This document shows, one piece after another, positions 53,923 to 62,625 of a stretch of DNA of 64,000 nt. Under the pieces are notes generated by a model. That model saw only the letters and a program-made list of their open reading frames with translations, was not told the DNA's origin and searched no databases. Position 1 is the first letter of the stretch; the number at the start of each line of letters is the position of its first letter. Source of the DNA: Anaerobaca lacustris (GTDB taxonomy: Bacteria > Planctomycetota > Phycisphaerae > Sedimentisphaerales > Anaerobacaceae); the NCBI RefSeq assembly GCF_030012215.1, contig NZ_JASCXX010000002.1, positions 310,001 to 374,000 of the forward strand, in the 5' to 3' direction. The translations under genes were made by a program, and so were the position numbers.

Positions 53923-56517
53923 CTACGGTGCTTCCGCGTCCTGCCGAATGACGTCTGCGAGCCCGACGTCGATGTACTGCCCGCCGGTGGTCTGGCGGCA
54001 GTGGACAGCGAAGACGTTCTTGCCCGGTCTCAGGGCGGCCCGGCCGGCCGGCTTCATGGGCAGTTGGCTGTAGCTGGCGGTGAAGCCCGACGTCGCCAGC
54101 ACCAGGACGCCGTTGATATACACCTCGGCATCCTCATCGTGGTGGATCTGGAGATGCAGGTCGTGCCAGGTCCCCTCGGGTAGGACGAACTCACGACGCA
54201 GCCAGATGTCGGAACTCCGCCAGACCGTGCCGATGCTCGCGCCGGGCGTTCCTCGGGTGCCGAATCCGCCGGGGCCCTCGCGCCAGTCAGCGTCGTCGAA
54301 ATCAGCGGCAAACCAGCCGTCGGCGGGCTTCTCGGTAGTGTATCGCCACATCAGCGGCTCGTCCTGGCTGGTCGGCACGACCGTGACCACTTTGGGCGGC
54401 TTGGGCATCGGCGCCCAGCCGGATGCCTCCGTCACGTCACGACCGGCCCATTTGCGCCAGATGCGCCGCTCGTAGAGCATGCGAAGGAACACGCCCCCGA
54501 CCACCGGCCGGGCCTGGAAGCCGCGCCTCCTGGCGTCATGCGTCCAGTACCAGTCGGTCATGGGCACGCGGTCGGGCGTCTCGTTGAGAAAGCGGAACAC
54601 CGGATCGACGAGGGCCTCGAAGTCCTTTCGCTCGCCCGTCAGCGTCGCGGTCCAAAGGACCCAGTCGAGCTTGGTGTAACGCGAGCGGTTGTCCAGAGGC
54701 AGGCCATAGGGGTTCTGCACCTTCTTGTAGTGATCCATCTCCTTGCGGAGCACCTCCGCCGGGAACAAGCCGAGACCGAGGATCTCGTCCCAGACGAGGT
54801 TGTACTTCTGGCTCCAGGTGCCGGGCTTGTCGAATGCCAGGCGGTAGTGATCGCCGTCGTCGGCCTCCTCGACCCACCGCCGGGCAAACTCCTTGGCGAG
54901 CTTCGCGTATTCGTCGGCCTTGGCCTTCTCCCCTCGCATCGCACAGAGCTTGGCGTAGGCGCCGAGGCCGCAGATCGCTTTGGCAGAGAGATTGACGTTA
55001 TGCGCCAGATGGCCCGCGAAGTCGTCCGTGCAGAGCTGGTTCTCCGGATCGTAGCCCTTGTCCTTGAGGTACTCGGCCCATGCGGTCAATTGCGGCCAAT
55101 ACAGTCCGGCGAAGTCCGCGTTGCCTTCCATCTGCGCCACCGCCGCCATGAGGATCAGCAGGTTGCCCGATTCTTCGACGGGCATCTGGTTCTCCTCGCT
55201 GCGCTCGCCGCCGCCGTAGACCTGGCCGGTGGCGTGCGGGTAGGTGCCGAGATCGTGCGGCGCGAACGGGAACGGCCAGCGATCGGAAGCCGCATAGTTC
55301 ATAAACGGCACGAGGAACGACTTGGCCACCGACGGACCAAACAAAAGGAACTGCGGGGCCATTGGGTAGAACACGTCGCTGGTGGCGATGCAGCCGTTGC
55401 TGAAATTCTCCTTGGAGAACGACATGGGCTGGCCGTTGCCGTCCGCGGTGAACTTGCTGGCGGCGAAGCATTGCCGATAGGCCAGGGCGCACAGCAGGGC
55501 GTATTTGGGGCCCCCGACGGCGGTCAGGTCCTTCATCAGCTCCCTGTCGAACTCCTGGCAGCGGTTCGACAGCGATCGGTACTCGTCGGCCCCGGCCTCG
55601 AGCAGATCGCTCGCCTCGGCGCCATTGCGCCGCCAGTACGGGCGCAGCTTCTGTCCGAAGTAGTTGATCGAATATTCGTCGTCGTAGGCCAGCATCAGAT
55701 GCCGCGAAACCGGGCGTCGCCTGACCCGGCCCAGGTCGAAGGCGAGGGCTGCGACCGGCATTTCGTCGTTGGCCGCACGGGGCATCCGCACGTCGTCGGT
55801 GCGAGGCAGCCGGCCCGTCTCGCGAAAGGCCTGCGTGCAGGCGGCGTGCGATCCGACGGCGGCGATGGCGTTATCGGGCGAGGCAGCCGTGTAGAGATAG
55901 CCCCAGTCGATTCGCAGGTCGTCGCCCCGCTTCTGAAGCACGGGCTGCTCATCGGAGCCCATCTTGACGACCAGCAGCTTGTCCGTGTTCGGGCGGGACC
56001 AAACGACCTTCTGTTCGGGCACGTTGACCGCCAGTTCCGCGTTGCTGCTGAAGTAGAGCTGCACGTCGTGCTCCTTGCCGTCGGTGGCGCGCACCTCCCA
56101 GATCACGTACGTCAGAGGACGCGACAGGATGTCAAGGTCTTCAGGCAATGCCGGCGTCATGAACGTCAGCGTCACGTGAACGCCGGCGCCCTCGAACTCA
56201 TAGATCGTCCGCGTCGGCAGGACCTGCAGCGACTTCTGCTCCAGGGGGGCCATGTCAGCGGGCGTATCACCGAGTACGCGATAGGTCCGGCCGTCGATCC
56301 GGACCAAGCCGGTCAGGCGATGGGGCCTGCCCGTCCAGTGACGCGTGGCGTCGTCGGTGAGCCTGTCGGCGCAGGACCAGATGCTGAAATACGGATCGCA
56401 CGCCACCAACGGCACCGCCGGCGGGCGCAACGTCACTTCGTCACCGCCGGCCCCATAGACCGGCGCGATCGCTGAAATCGCCAGCAGGACCATGCACAAC
56501 GAACTGCGTATCGCCAT
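53923..56517 (-). CDS. GtaA-like glutaminase-family protein (DUF4965/DUF1793) with C-terminal jelly roll
   Basis: 864 residues with a signal peptide (about 1-22). About 25-200 matches DUF4964/DUF5127 (LRPPAVPLVACDPYFSIWS). About 330-690 matches DUF4965/DUF1793, an alpha-toroid similar to fungal glutaminase A, with the QCFAASKFTADGNGQPMSFS region and PYGLPLDNRSRYTKLDW. A beta-galactosidase-type jelly roll (about 720-860, WFAADFDDADW to INGVLVLATSG) follows. In bacteria such proteins occur in glycan loci and the true substrate is often a sugar. AAGGAGC precedes the ATG. It ends a minus-strand run after the GH20-like and HGSNAT-like genes. Confidence 0.85.
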   Translation of the reverse strand: MAIRSSLCMVLLAISAIAPVYGAGGDEVTLRPPAVPLVACDPYFSIWSCADRLTDDATRHWTGRPHRLTGLVRIDGRTYRVLGDTPADMAPLEQKSLQVLPTRTIYEFEGAGVHVTLTFMTPALPEDLDILSRPLTYVIWEVRATDGKEHDVQLYFSSNAELAVNVPEQKVVWSRPNTDKLLVVKMGSDEQPVLQKRGDDLRIDWGYLYTAASPDNAIAAVGSHAACTQAFRETGRLPRTDDVRMPRAANDEMPVAALAFDLGRVRRRPVSRHLMLAYDDEYSINYFGQKLRPYWRRNGAEASDLLEAGADEYRSLSNRCQEFDRELMKDLTAVGGPKYALLCALAYRQCFAASKFTADGNGQPMSFSKENFSNGCIATSDVFYPMAPQFLLFGPSVAKSFLVPFMNYAASDRWPFPFAPHDLGTYPHATGQVYGGGERSEENQMPVEESGNLLILMAAVAQMEGNADFAGLYWPQLTAWAEYLKDKGYDPENQLCTDDFAGHLAHNVNLSAKAICGLGAYAKLCAMRGEKAKADEYAKLAKEFARRWVEEADDGDHYRLAFDKPGTWSQKYNLVWDEILGLGLFPAEVLRKEMDHYKKVQNPYGLPLDNRSRYTKLDWVLWTATLTGERKDFEALVDPVFRFLNETPDRVPMTDWYWTHDARRRGFQARPVVGGVFLRMLYERRIWRKWAGRDVTEASGWAPMPKPPKVVTVVPTSQDEPLMWRYTTEKPADGWFAADFDDADWREGPGGFGTRGTPGASIGTVWRSSDIWLRREFVLPEGTWHDLHLQIHHDEDAEVYINGVLVLATSGFTASYSQLPMKPAGRAALRPGKNVFAVHCRQTTGGQYIDVGLADVIRQDAEAP

Positions 56518-56637
56518 CAGATGCTCCTTCGTTCTCGAATCCCTACAACGCCACAGGCCCTCGGCCTTCGGATGAGCGGATTGTACCGTTGACAGCGCAA
56601 ACCGGCAAGGCGCGCCCGCGCGGCGAATGAGGTGTCT

Positions 56638-57960
56638 TCAAACCTTCAGACGGTAGCCGAGGCGGCCGATCAGCCCGGTCAGGCCGACGATCGCGAAGGC
56701 CATCGTCAGGCATCCGAGAATATTCACGGCAACAGGCAGGTCGGCACGCTTGTAGAACGTCAGCGGCAGGCCGACGAACGAGGCAACCATGAGGACGAAG
56801 GGATGGAGGATATAGGCCATGAGCGGATTGGCCCCGGCCGGACGGACGATCGCGCTCCAGGTGCGACCGCCTCGCACGTCCATGATCCAATATAATGCAA
56901 CCCACGTCAGCGCCGTCAGAGACGAGCACAGGAAGCACCACGCCGGCGTCGCCCGGATCTTGTTGATGCCGTACAGCGGATCGAACAGCAAAGCCGCCAC
57001 GGCCAGACCGACGGCGTAGACCAGGGCCCAACGCAATCGTTCGGTGTGCGTTCGGATTTCCGAGCCGCTCGAAACGATGGTGCCCAGGCAACAGCCGGCC
57101 ACCGAGATCGACGCCAGTGAACCGAAAGACTGCCCGATCGAGACGTGCGAGCCGACCCAGCCGTACAGGCGTTCGAGCAGACCGATCGCCGGCGCGGCCC
57201 AGGCGAGCCATGCCCTGGAATCGACGCGGGCGAAGAGCCCGTGGCGGTCCGCAACGTAGACCATCGCCAATAACCCCGTGGCGCCGAGCAACCATTCGCG
57301 CCGGCGGCCCAGCACGAGATAGACCAGCGAGGCCACCAGATACGCCCAGCCGATCAATCCGAGGATGCCCCACCACGAGTGACGCAGCCAGACCGTGTCG
57401 CTCGAATCGAAGAGCGGACCAAGCACCAGGTGCCTGCCGTCGGCGGTTCGATAGGCCAATGCCAGCACCGCCAGACCGATGAAACCGATGACGCGCCATA
57501 TCTGAAACGTCCGGCGGCGAAGCGGCGGACCGGGTGGCACGACGGGAAAGGCCAAGAAGACGGCCAGATAGGTCAGGAGCCCCCACAGGCCCCGATGGCC
57601 CGGGTTGTGCCGATCCATATTGACCATCAAGACGCCCATCAGCAGCAGCGCCAGGATCCGCGTCAGCACCTTGGGCAAAAGCGAGAGCCTGGATCGGCCC
57701 GCGTCCAGGGCCCGGCCGAGCGACAGCGGGATCGACATCCCCATGACGAACAGGAAGGCCGGAAAGACCACGTCCGGTAACGTCATGCCGTCGGCGTTCG
57801 CACTGACGTGTTTGAGCCAACTTGGCGCCGCCCGCACGCCGGCGACGTCGTTGACGAAGATCATCAGCAGGATCACCAGACCTCGCAACGCATCGACCGA
57901 CGCAATGCGGTCCTCGGGTCTGGGCATCGGAAGTCCGCGACTGATGTCTTCACCGCTCAT
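56638..57960 (-). CDS. HGSNAT-like (DUF5009) membrane acyltransferase, second copy
   Basis: 440 residues with about ten to eleven hydrophobic segments. The hallmark RIASVDALRGLVILLMIFVN lies at about 17-36, followed by VVFPAFLFVMGMSIPLSLG. The homologous human enzyme acetylates glucosamine ends of heparan sulfate across the membrane. The start at 57960 follows GGAGACAGG, 20 bp after the GH20-like gene, so the two are cotranscribed. With a hexosaminidase-like partner, amino-sugar acetylation during glycan breakdown is a sensible hypothesis. Confidence 0.87.
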   Translation of the reverse strand: MSGEDISRGLPMPRPEDRIASVDALRGLVILLMIFVNDVAGVRAAPSWLKHVSANADGMTLPDVVFPAFLFVMGMSIPLSLGRALDAGRSRLSLLPKVLTRILALLLMGVLMVNMDRHNPGHRGLWGLLTYLAVFLAFPVVPPGPPLRRRTFQIWRVIGFIGLAVLALAYRTADGRHLVLGPLFDSSDTVWLRHSWWGILGLIGWAYLVASLVYLVLGRRREWLLGATGLLAMVYVADRHGLFARVDSRAWLAWAAPAIGLLERLYGWVGSHVSIGQSFGSLASISVAGCCLGTIVSSGSEIRTHTERLRWALVYAVGLAVAALLFDPLYGINKIRATPAWCFLCSSLTALTWVALYWIMDVRGGRTWSAIVRPAGANPLMAYILHPFVLMVASFVGLPLTFYKRADLPVAVNILGCLTMAFAIVGLTGLIGRLGYRLKV

Positions 57961-57980
57961 TGCGGCCTGTCTCCGCGCGA

Positions 57981-59006
57981 TCAGTCCGCCTTCGTGAGCA
58001 GTTTGAGTCCCTCGACGACGGGCGGGAACTCGCTCCACTTCTTGCGGCCGCTCCACGTCGTGAACAAGTGACCGAGCATTTTCGGACCATCGAACCTCTG
58101 GCCGTACTGGATCAAGGCATTGGTCGCCTCGACCTTGTTCCATCCGGCCGGCCAGACACGGAAGCCCTTCTCGATGAACATCGGCACCGAGGGGTAGCTG
58201 TCCCGCTGGCCGTAGTGCCAGTCGCAAATGATGATGTCCTTCGGGACCAGGTCGATGGCGCCCGCGGTGCCGTTGTCGGACGCCTCCCATCGGCCGTAGG
58301 GATAGACCTTGCTGTCGATGAACCGGTCGCCCCACATCAGCATCTCAACGCCCCGCTTGCCGACCAGGTGGGCGTGCAGGTCGTTGACGGCCTTGGCGAA
58401 GACTTTGGCCGGGTCCTTGCCCTTCGTCGAGGGCGAGTGCTCCGAGCCGATCAGAAACACCTCGTCCATTCCCACGTGCATCGCGTCGGCGTCGAACGCT
58501 TCGATCAGCTCATCGAGCATCGGCAGCACGATTTCATAGACCTTCGGGTTCAGCGGGTCCCACTCGCGGCAGTAGATCCCCTCGTTGTCGGGAAACGCTC
58601 CCGGCGTCAGGTCCAGTTCCGGGTATTTCGTCAGCAGAGGAAACGTGTTCTTGGCCCAGGACTGATGCCCCAGGCACGAGAACTGCGGGATCAGCCGGAC
58701 GCCGTTCGCGCGGCAAGTCGCCACCAGCTTCCGCACCCCGTCGCGCGTCGTCGGCGTGTTGCCCATGCGCAGCTCCGGATGCGACTGGTACTCGAATGCG
58801 TAGTTGATCTCGAGGATCAGGACGTTGATGCCCATCTTCGCCAGGGTGGGCACCTGCTCGCCCAACTCCACCAGCGCCGCATCCGTGCCGTAGTTCAGCA
58901 CGTGCAGCCCCCGCCACTGCCCCGGCGCCGGCCCTGCAACGCCCTGGGCGCATGTCGCGACTGCTACGAGAAGTACTAAGATACACCGTCGTATTGCTGG
59001 GTACAT
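57981..59006 (-). CDS. GH20-like secreted hexosaminidase
   Basis: 341 residues with a signal peptide (about 1-26). The catalytic TIM-barrel resembles GH20 beta-N-acetylhexosaminidases: RGLHVLNYG start, LIPQFSCLGHQSWA, and AMHVGMDEVF with the family's catalytic Asp-Glu pair at 181-182, which acts through substrate assistance. The N-terminal GH20b domain is absent, so the protein is a compact catalytic unit. AAGGAGAGG lies 6 bp before the ATG at 59006; the longer frame to 59228 has no support. It is first in a minus-strand glycan operon. Confidence 0.8.
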   Translation of the reverse strand: MYPAIRRCILVLLVAVATCAQGVAGPAPGQWRGLHVLNYGTDAALVELGEQVPTLAKMGINVLILEINYAFEYQSHPELRMGNTPTTRDGVRKLVATCRANGVRLIPQFSCLGHQSWAKNTFPLLTKYPELDLTPGAFPDNEGIYCREWDPLNPKVYEIVLPMLDELIEAFDADAMHVGMDEVFLIGSEHSPSTKGKDPAKVFAKAVNDLHAHLVGKRGVEMLMWGDRFIDSKVYPYGRWEASDNGTAGAIDLVPKDIIICDWHYGQRDSYPSVPMFIEKGFRVWPAGWNKVEATNALIQYGQRFDGPKMLGHLFTTWSGRKKWSEFPPVVEGLKLLTKAD

Positions 59007-59227
59007 GGCCGCCTCTCCTTCAAAGCATCGTTTCCACGTCGCAAGACACGAATCGTCACAACACCGACCGCGATTGTAGCTCTCATCGCATCGGCGGGCA
59101 ACGGGAATGCACGGCATCGGACGCGGACCTTTTTCCCTTGCCTCGGTTCGCACCGATCCTATCATTGTCTGTCTGTCGCGACCGTTGTCTCGGTTGCGTC
59201 CAAGTGCGAATCGCTGGAGGTCCTGCA

Positions 59228-59854
59228 ATGGGCAAACCGAAGGAATTCATCAAGTCGACCCTCATCGGCGGGCTGCTCGTCCTGCTGCCGTTGGCGATCT
59301 TCGTATACATTGCGATCTGGCTGTTCGAGCTGGTCCGAGGCGCCATTGCGCCTCTGACGCGGCTCGTGATGGCCAGGTCGGCGCTTCAGGGCGCCGTGGC
59401 CGACGTGGTGGCCGTCGGACTGCTGGTGTGGCTCTGCTTCTTCGTCGGCGTTCTCGTGCGTACGCGACTGGGAACCTGGCTATACGGCCTGGTCGAGTCG
59501 CGGCTGCTGCGCAAGGCTCCCGGCTACTCGATGATCAAGGAGACGGTCGCACAGTTCCTCGGCAGCCGACGAACGCCGTTCTCGTCCGTGGCCCTTGTGA
59601 GGATTTTCGGCAACGACACGCTGGCCTCGGCTTTCGTCACCGACACGCATGAGGACGGCGGCTACACCGTCTTCGTGCCGACCGGGCCCAACCCGACGTC
59701 GGGCAACATCTACCACCTCCGACCCGAAAATGTCTTTCCGGTCGACACCTCGGTGGAGGACACGATGCGGACCATCATCAGTTGCGGGGCCGGGTCGTCC
59801 ATGCTCATCGCCCGATTTCGAGGAGCCCCTCACCCCACGAAGAAAGGCGGTTGA
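59228..59854 (+). CDS. DUF502 membrane protein
   Basis: 208 residues. Two membrane helices (about 11-33 and 52-78) flank a short loop, and the C-terminal 120 residues form a soluble domain with RTPFSSVALVRIFGN and the VFVPTGPNPTSGNIYHL motif that defines DUF502. The family is widespread in bacteria and plants (LIKE COV homologues) and its role is unknown, perhaps in trafficking or membrane proteins. GGAGGT precedes the ATG at 59228. Confidence 0.9.
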   Translation: MGKPKEFIKSTLIGGLLVLLPLAIFVYIAIWLFELVRGAIAPLTRLVMARSALQGAVADVVAVGLLVWLCFFVGVLVRTRLGTWLYGLVESRLLRKAPGYSMIKETVAQFLGSRRTPFSSVALVRIFGNDTLASAFVTDTHEDGGYTVFVPTGPNPTSGNIYHLRPENVFPVDTSVEDTMRTIISCGAGSSMLIARFRGAPHPTKKGG

Positions 59855-59902
59855 GCGTCGCGGTCAACGGGTCTCCGCTGGTTGTTTTTGGTTGCCAGTG
59901 AG

Positions 59903-59919
59903 TTCTGATTCGATCAGAA
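59903..59919. promoter_or_regulatory. Perfect dyad TTCTGAT-N3-ATCAGAA
   Basis: A 17-bp exact inverted repeat between the DUF502 gene and the lipoprotein gene, about 90 bp before the latter's start. It could be an operator; a neighbouring short stem (TTGA and TCAA) at 59853-59869 is weaker. Confidence 0.35.
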
Positions 59920-60010
59920 TGGGTGATCGAGGCGGCTTCGCACGACCGTCGTTGGTTGGCGGAACGGCCGGGCCGCTGGTCGGCTATACGGTGGTTGAGA
60001 GAACAGACGC

Positions 60011-61045
60011 ATGAGATCCCCAAGCGTGTTGGCGGTAATGGCGATGGTCGTACTGGGGGCTGGTTGCGGGACCGGCTATCAATCGGAACGGTCCTCCATC
60101 ACCGGCGGATATGACAGCCGGCGGGAGGACTTCAACGTGTTCGCCGTCCGATATGCCGGAAACGCGTTCGTCTCGCCGGAGAAGGCTGCGGACCTGGCTC
60201 TGCTTCGTGCGGCGGAGTTGACCTTGGAGCATGGGTTCGAATATCTGGCCGTCATCGCGTCGCGGAGCGAGGTGGACCGTCGCGGCAAGCCGGCGGTCGA
60301 GGTGCTCGTCGGATGCTTCCAGAAGGATCCGAGGCATGCACGTGCGGCCTACGAGGTCTACAACGCCTCGACGGTGTTTGAAGAGGTGGTCGCGAAATAT
60401 GAACTCAGACAGCACGGGCAACCCATCCAGCCCAAGCGAGGGCCCTTCGTGCCTGCCCCCAGCTCGATCCAGTTCAGCGTGGAACCGTGGTTTGCCGGCG
60501 AGCCGATCGACGTCGAGGACGTTGAGTACGTGATTCGAGGCGTCATGGGCTTCGATATGGACGGGACGTGGGTGGGGCGCTACGCCGACCTGGGAAACCC
60601 GCTTGGCACGGTCGAGGATTTCGTGGAGGCTGCCCGGCCGATTGCCGCCCGGTATGGGGCCAATGCACTGGTCATCGAAGATGATCCCGCTCGCATCCAT
60701 CGTTCCACTCGCCGCACTGTGGACGAGTCGCTCTTCGGCTTTGTGGCCGATCTCTACGTGGTTCCAACCGCTTCTTTGGGGATCGAGTGGGAGCCCGGCG
60801 ACATGCTCCTGGGCAAGTACATCATTCGGCGGTTCCGTCCGGGCAGTCGCTGCGCAGAGGCCGGTCTGAGGCTGGGCGACAAGGTCCTGGCGATCAACAA
60901 TGTCGATGTGCTCGAGACCAACGCCCTGCTCCAGCAGTCCATGCGATGGTCCGTGGGCGAGAATGCCATGCTCGCCGTCGTCCGCGACGGTGCGGAAGTC
61001 ATCATCGAGGTCCCCTTGGTGCCCAACATCATTGTCTCCCGCTGA
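60011..61045 (+). CDS. PDZ-domain lipoprotein
   Basis: 344 residues. The lipobox VLGAGC places the lipidated Cys at residue 19. About 30-115 resembles the CC0125/CC1285-type lipoprotein domain (EDFNVFAVRYAGNAFVSPEKAADLALLRAAELTLEHGFEYLAV). The middle is unrecognised. About 265-340 is a PDZ-like domain (IIRRFRPGSRCAEAGLRLGDKVLAINNVDV). No protease domain is present, so it is probably a scaffold or periplasmic adaptor. It may be cotranscribed with the DUF502 gene 156 bp upstream, although a dyad lies between them. Confidence 0.8.
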   Translation: MRSPSVLAVMAMVVLGAGCGTGYQSERSSITGGYDSRREDFNVFAVRYAGNAFVSPEKAADLALLRAAELTLEHGFEYLAVIASRSEVDRRGKPAVEVLVGCFQKDPRHARAAYEVYNASTVFEEVVAKYELRQHGQPIQPKRGPFVPAPSSIQFSVEPWFAGEPIDVEDVEYVIRGVMGFDMDGTWVGRYADLGNPLGTVEDFVEAARPIAARYGANALVIEDDPARIHRSTRRTVDESLFGFVADLYVVPTASLGIEWEPGDMLLGKYIIRRFRPGSRCAEAGLRLGDKVLAINNVDVLETNALLQQSMRWSVGENAMLAVVRDGAEVIIEVPLVPNIIVSR

Positions 61046-61608
61046 CCGCCGCCCCCGTCGTGCACAAGGGCTCGGATCGGCGCCAAGGAACCGGCTCCGT
61101 CGGCAGGGATTGCGGCCCCGCTTGTGCCGGCTGTGGCCGGCCGGAAGACCTCAAAATACGTACTTGTCCCAATAGACGTCATTGCCGCGAACCCCTACCA
61201 TTGATTCGGCTTGGCAGGACAATCGGGGGCATCGTGTTGATTGGGAACTTCGTGTCGAGCGCGTGGGGGTGGTCGGAGCAAGCACGATGCCCCTCATCCT
61301 GTCGGGGAGCGATCGCCCTTTGCTTTCCGGTGCGGCCAAGGGCTGGAACGCAAAAAGGCCCCGAGCCCTCCGGGGGGATAGAGGCCTCAGGACCTTTCGT
61401 AGTATTCCGTCACCTACCTCCATGGCACCCTGAACGTTTTGGCCCGTCTTTCTCCTAAAGTGCCGCCGGCTGTCGGGCCGATACGTAGATCGGCGGGGAC
61501 CGAAGATCGTCTCAGACGTGGAATCCGCCGGCGAGCTTCTCGTGGAGACGACACGAATGGCCTGGCAAAGGACCCTGTTCATCGGGTTTCCGTGCCCTTA
61601 GGAGCTAC
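61046..61608. other. Long leader region before the glycosyltransferase
   Basis: 563 bp with no convincing gene. It contains a minus-oriented hairpin/T-run (61352-61386), a small stem GCCGAT-N6-ATCGGC (about 61476-61493) and an AGGAG just before the next start. No known riboswitch was recognised. Confidence 0.45.
61352..61386 (-). terminator. Minus-strand terminator-like hairpin with no matching gene
   Basis: Reading minus, GGCCTC (61386-61381) can pair with GGGGCC (61362-61357), with an inner CCC/GGG helix, followed by TTTTT (61356-61352). The nearest minus-strand gene upstream is about 1.2 kb away beyond the opposing glycosyltransferase. Confidence 0.4.
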
Positions 61609-62625
61609 ATGCGCATGAAGGCCAGCGTCCTGATCACGACATACAACCAGGAAAAGGTTATCGGCCAGGCCATCGAAGGTGCTCTGGCCCAGGTGACCAG
61701 CTTCGACTACGAGATCGTCGTTGCCGAGGACTGCTCGACCGACCGAACGCGATCGATCATCTGTGAATACCGGGATCGATTTCCCGATCGCATCCGCCCG
61801 CTGCTGCGAGAACAGAATCTCGGCCTGATGCGGAACTTCCCCCGGGCATTCCTGGAATGTCGAGGCGACTATGTGGCCTGTCTCGACGGAGATGATTACT
61901 GGACCGGGTCGAACAAACTCCAGCGTCAGGTCGACTTCCTCGATGCGCACCCGGACTACAGCATCTGCTTTCACAACGCGTTGATGGTTTGGGACGACGG
62001 CTCACAGGGGCCGACCCTGCATTCGCCTCCCGGCCGCAGAGCCACGTACCATCTCAACGAGCTGCTCCGACATGATTTCATCACCACCTCGGCCGCAGTG
62101 GTCCGCAATCACCTCGTGCGGGATTTCCCCGACTGGTATGAGACGCTTCCCGTCCCCGACTGGCCGTTCTTCGTTTTGCACGCGATGCACGGCAAGATCG
62201 GTTATCTCGACGAGGACTGGACCGTCTATCGGCAACATCCGGCGGGAATGTACTGCCGACTCGCCAACGAGAAGAGGATGGAGCAGAACATCGGGATCGT
62301 CCGCACGTTCCGGGACGTATTGGGGCCCGAGTACGGACCGCTTCTGACCGACGCGATTCACGCGCGCTGCCTGAGCCTGGCCCTGTACTACCGCAAGCAA
62401 GGCAACAAGAGCCTGGCCAGGGAATTCGCGCGGATGTCGATTCGAGAGGCCGGAACGGATGGCCGGGGATCGTTCCGCGTGGCCGCCAAGGTCTTCGCCT
62501 ACATGCACGTGCCCGCCCTTTTCGGCCTTATGGCTCGGTGCCGAGCAGCTCTCCGCGCTAGCGAGGCAGGACCGACGGCCGGGACACGTGGCGTGCCAAC
62601 GCATAGGCACGGGCCACGAGCTTGA
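61609..62625 (+). CDS. Family 2 glycosyltransferase
   Basis: 338 residues. The GT2 (GT-A fold) N-terminal domain has SVLITTYNQEKVIGQAIEGAL, the EIVVAEDCSTDRT nucleotide-sugar segment, and the DGDDYW motif (about 98-103) with metal-binding Asp residues. There is no membrane helix; the C-terminus is basic and Ala/Arg-rich. The sugar and acceptor are unknown, but surface polysaccharide or lipid glycosylation is usual for such enzymes. AGGAG lies 6 bp before the ATG. Its 3' end overlaps the opposing FAD/Fe-S gene by 68 bp. Confidence 0.92.
   Translation: MRMKASVLITTYNQEKVIGQAIEGALAQVTSFDYEIVVAEDCSTDRTRSIICEYRDRFPDRIRPLLREQNLGLMRNFPRAFLECRGDYVACLDGDDYWTGSNKLQRQVDFLDAHPDYSICFHNALMVWDDGSQGPTLHSPPGRRATYHLNELLRHDFITTSAAVVRNHLVRDFPDWYETLPVPDWPFFVLHAMHGKIGYLDEDWTVYRQHPAGMYCRLANEKRMEQNIGIVRTFRDVLGPEYGPLLTDAIHARCLSLALYYRKQGNKSLAREFARMSIREAGTDGRGSFRVAAKVFAYMHVPALFGLMARCRAALRASEAGPTAGTRGVPTHRHGPRA

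Noticed and set aside
54538-56475. 645-codon plus frame opposite the GtaA-like gene
   Set aside because: Antisense shadow without domain or translation signals.
61390-61450. RNase P RNA resemblance on the minus strand
   Set aside because: A GAGAAAGACGGGCC-like stretch recalls the conserved core, but the remaining conserved blocks and the length do not fit.
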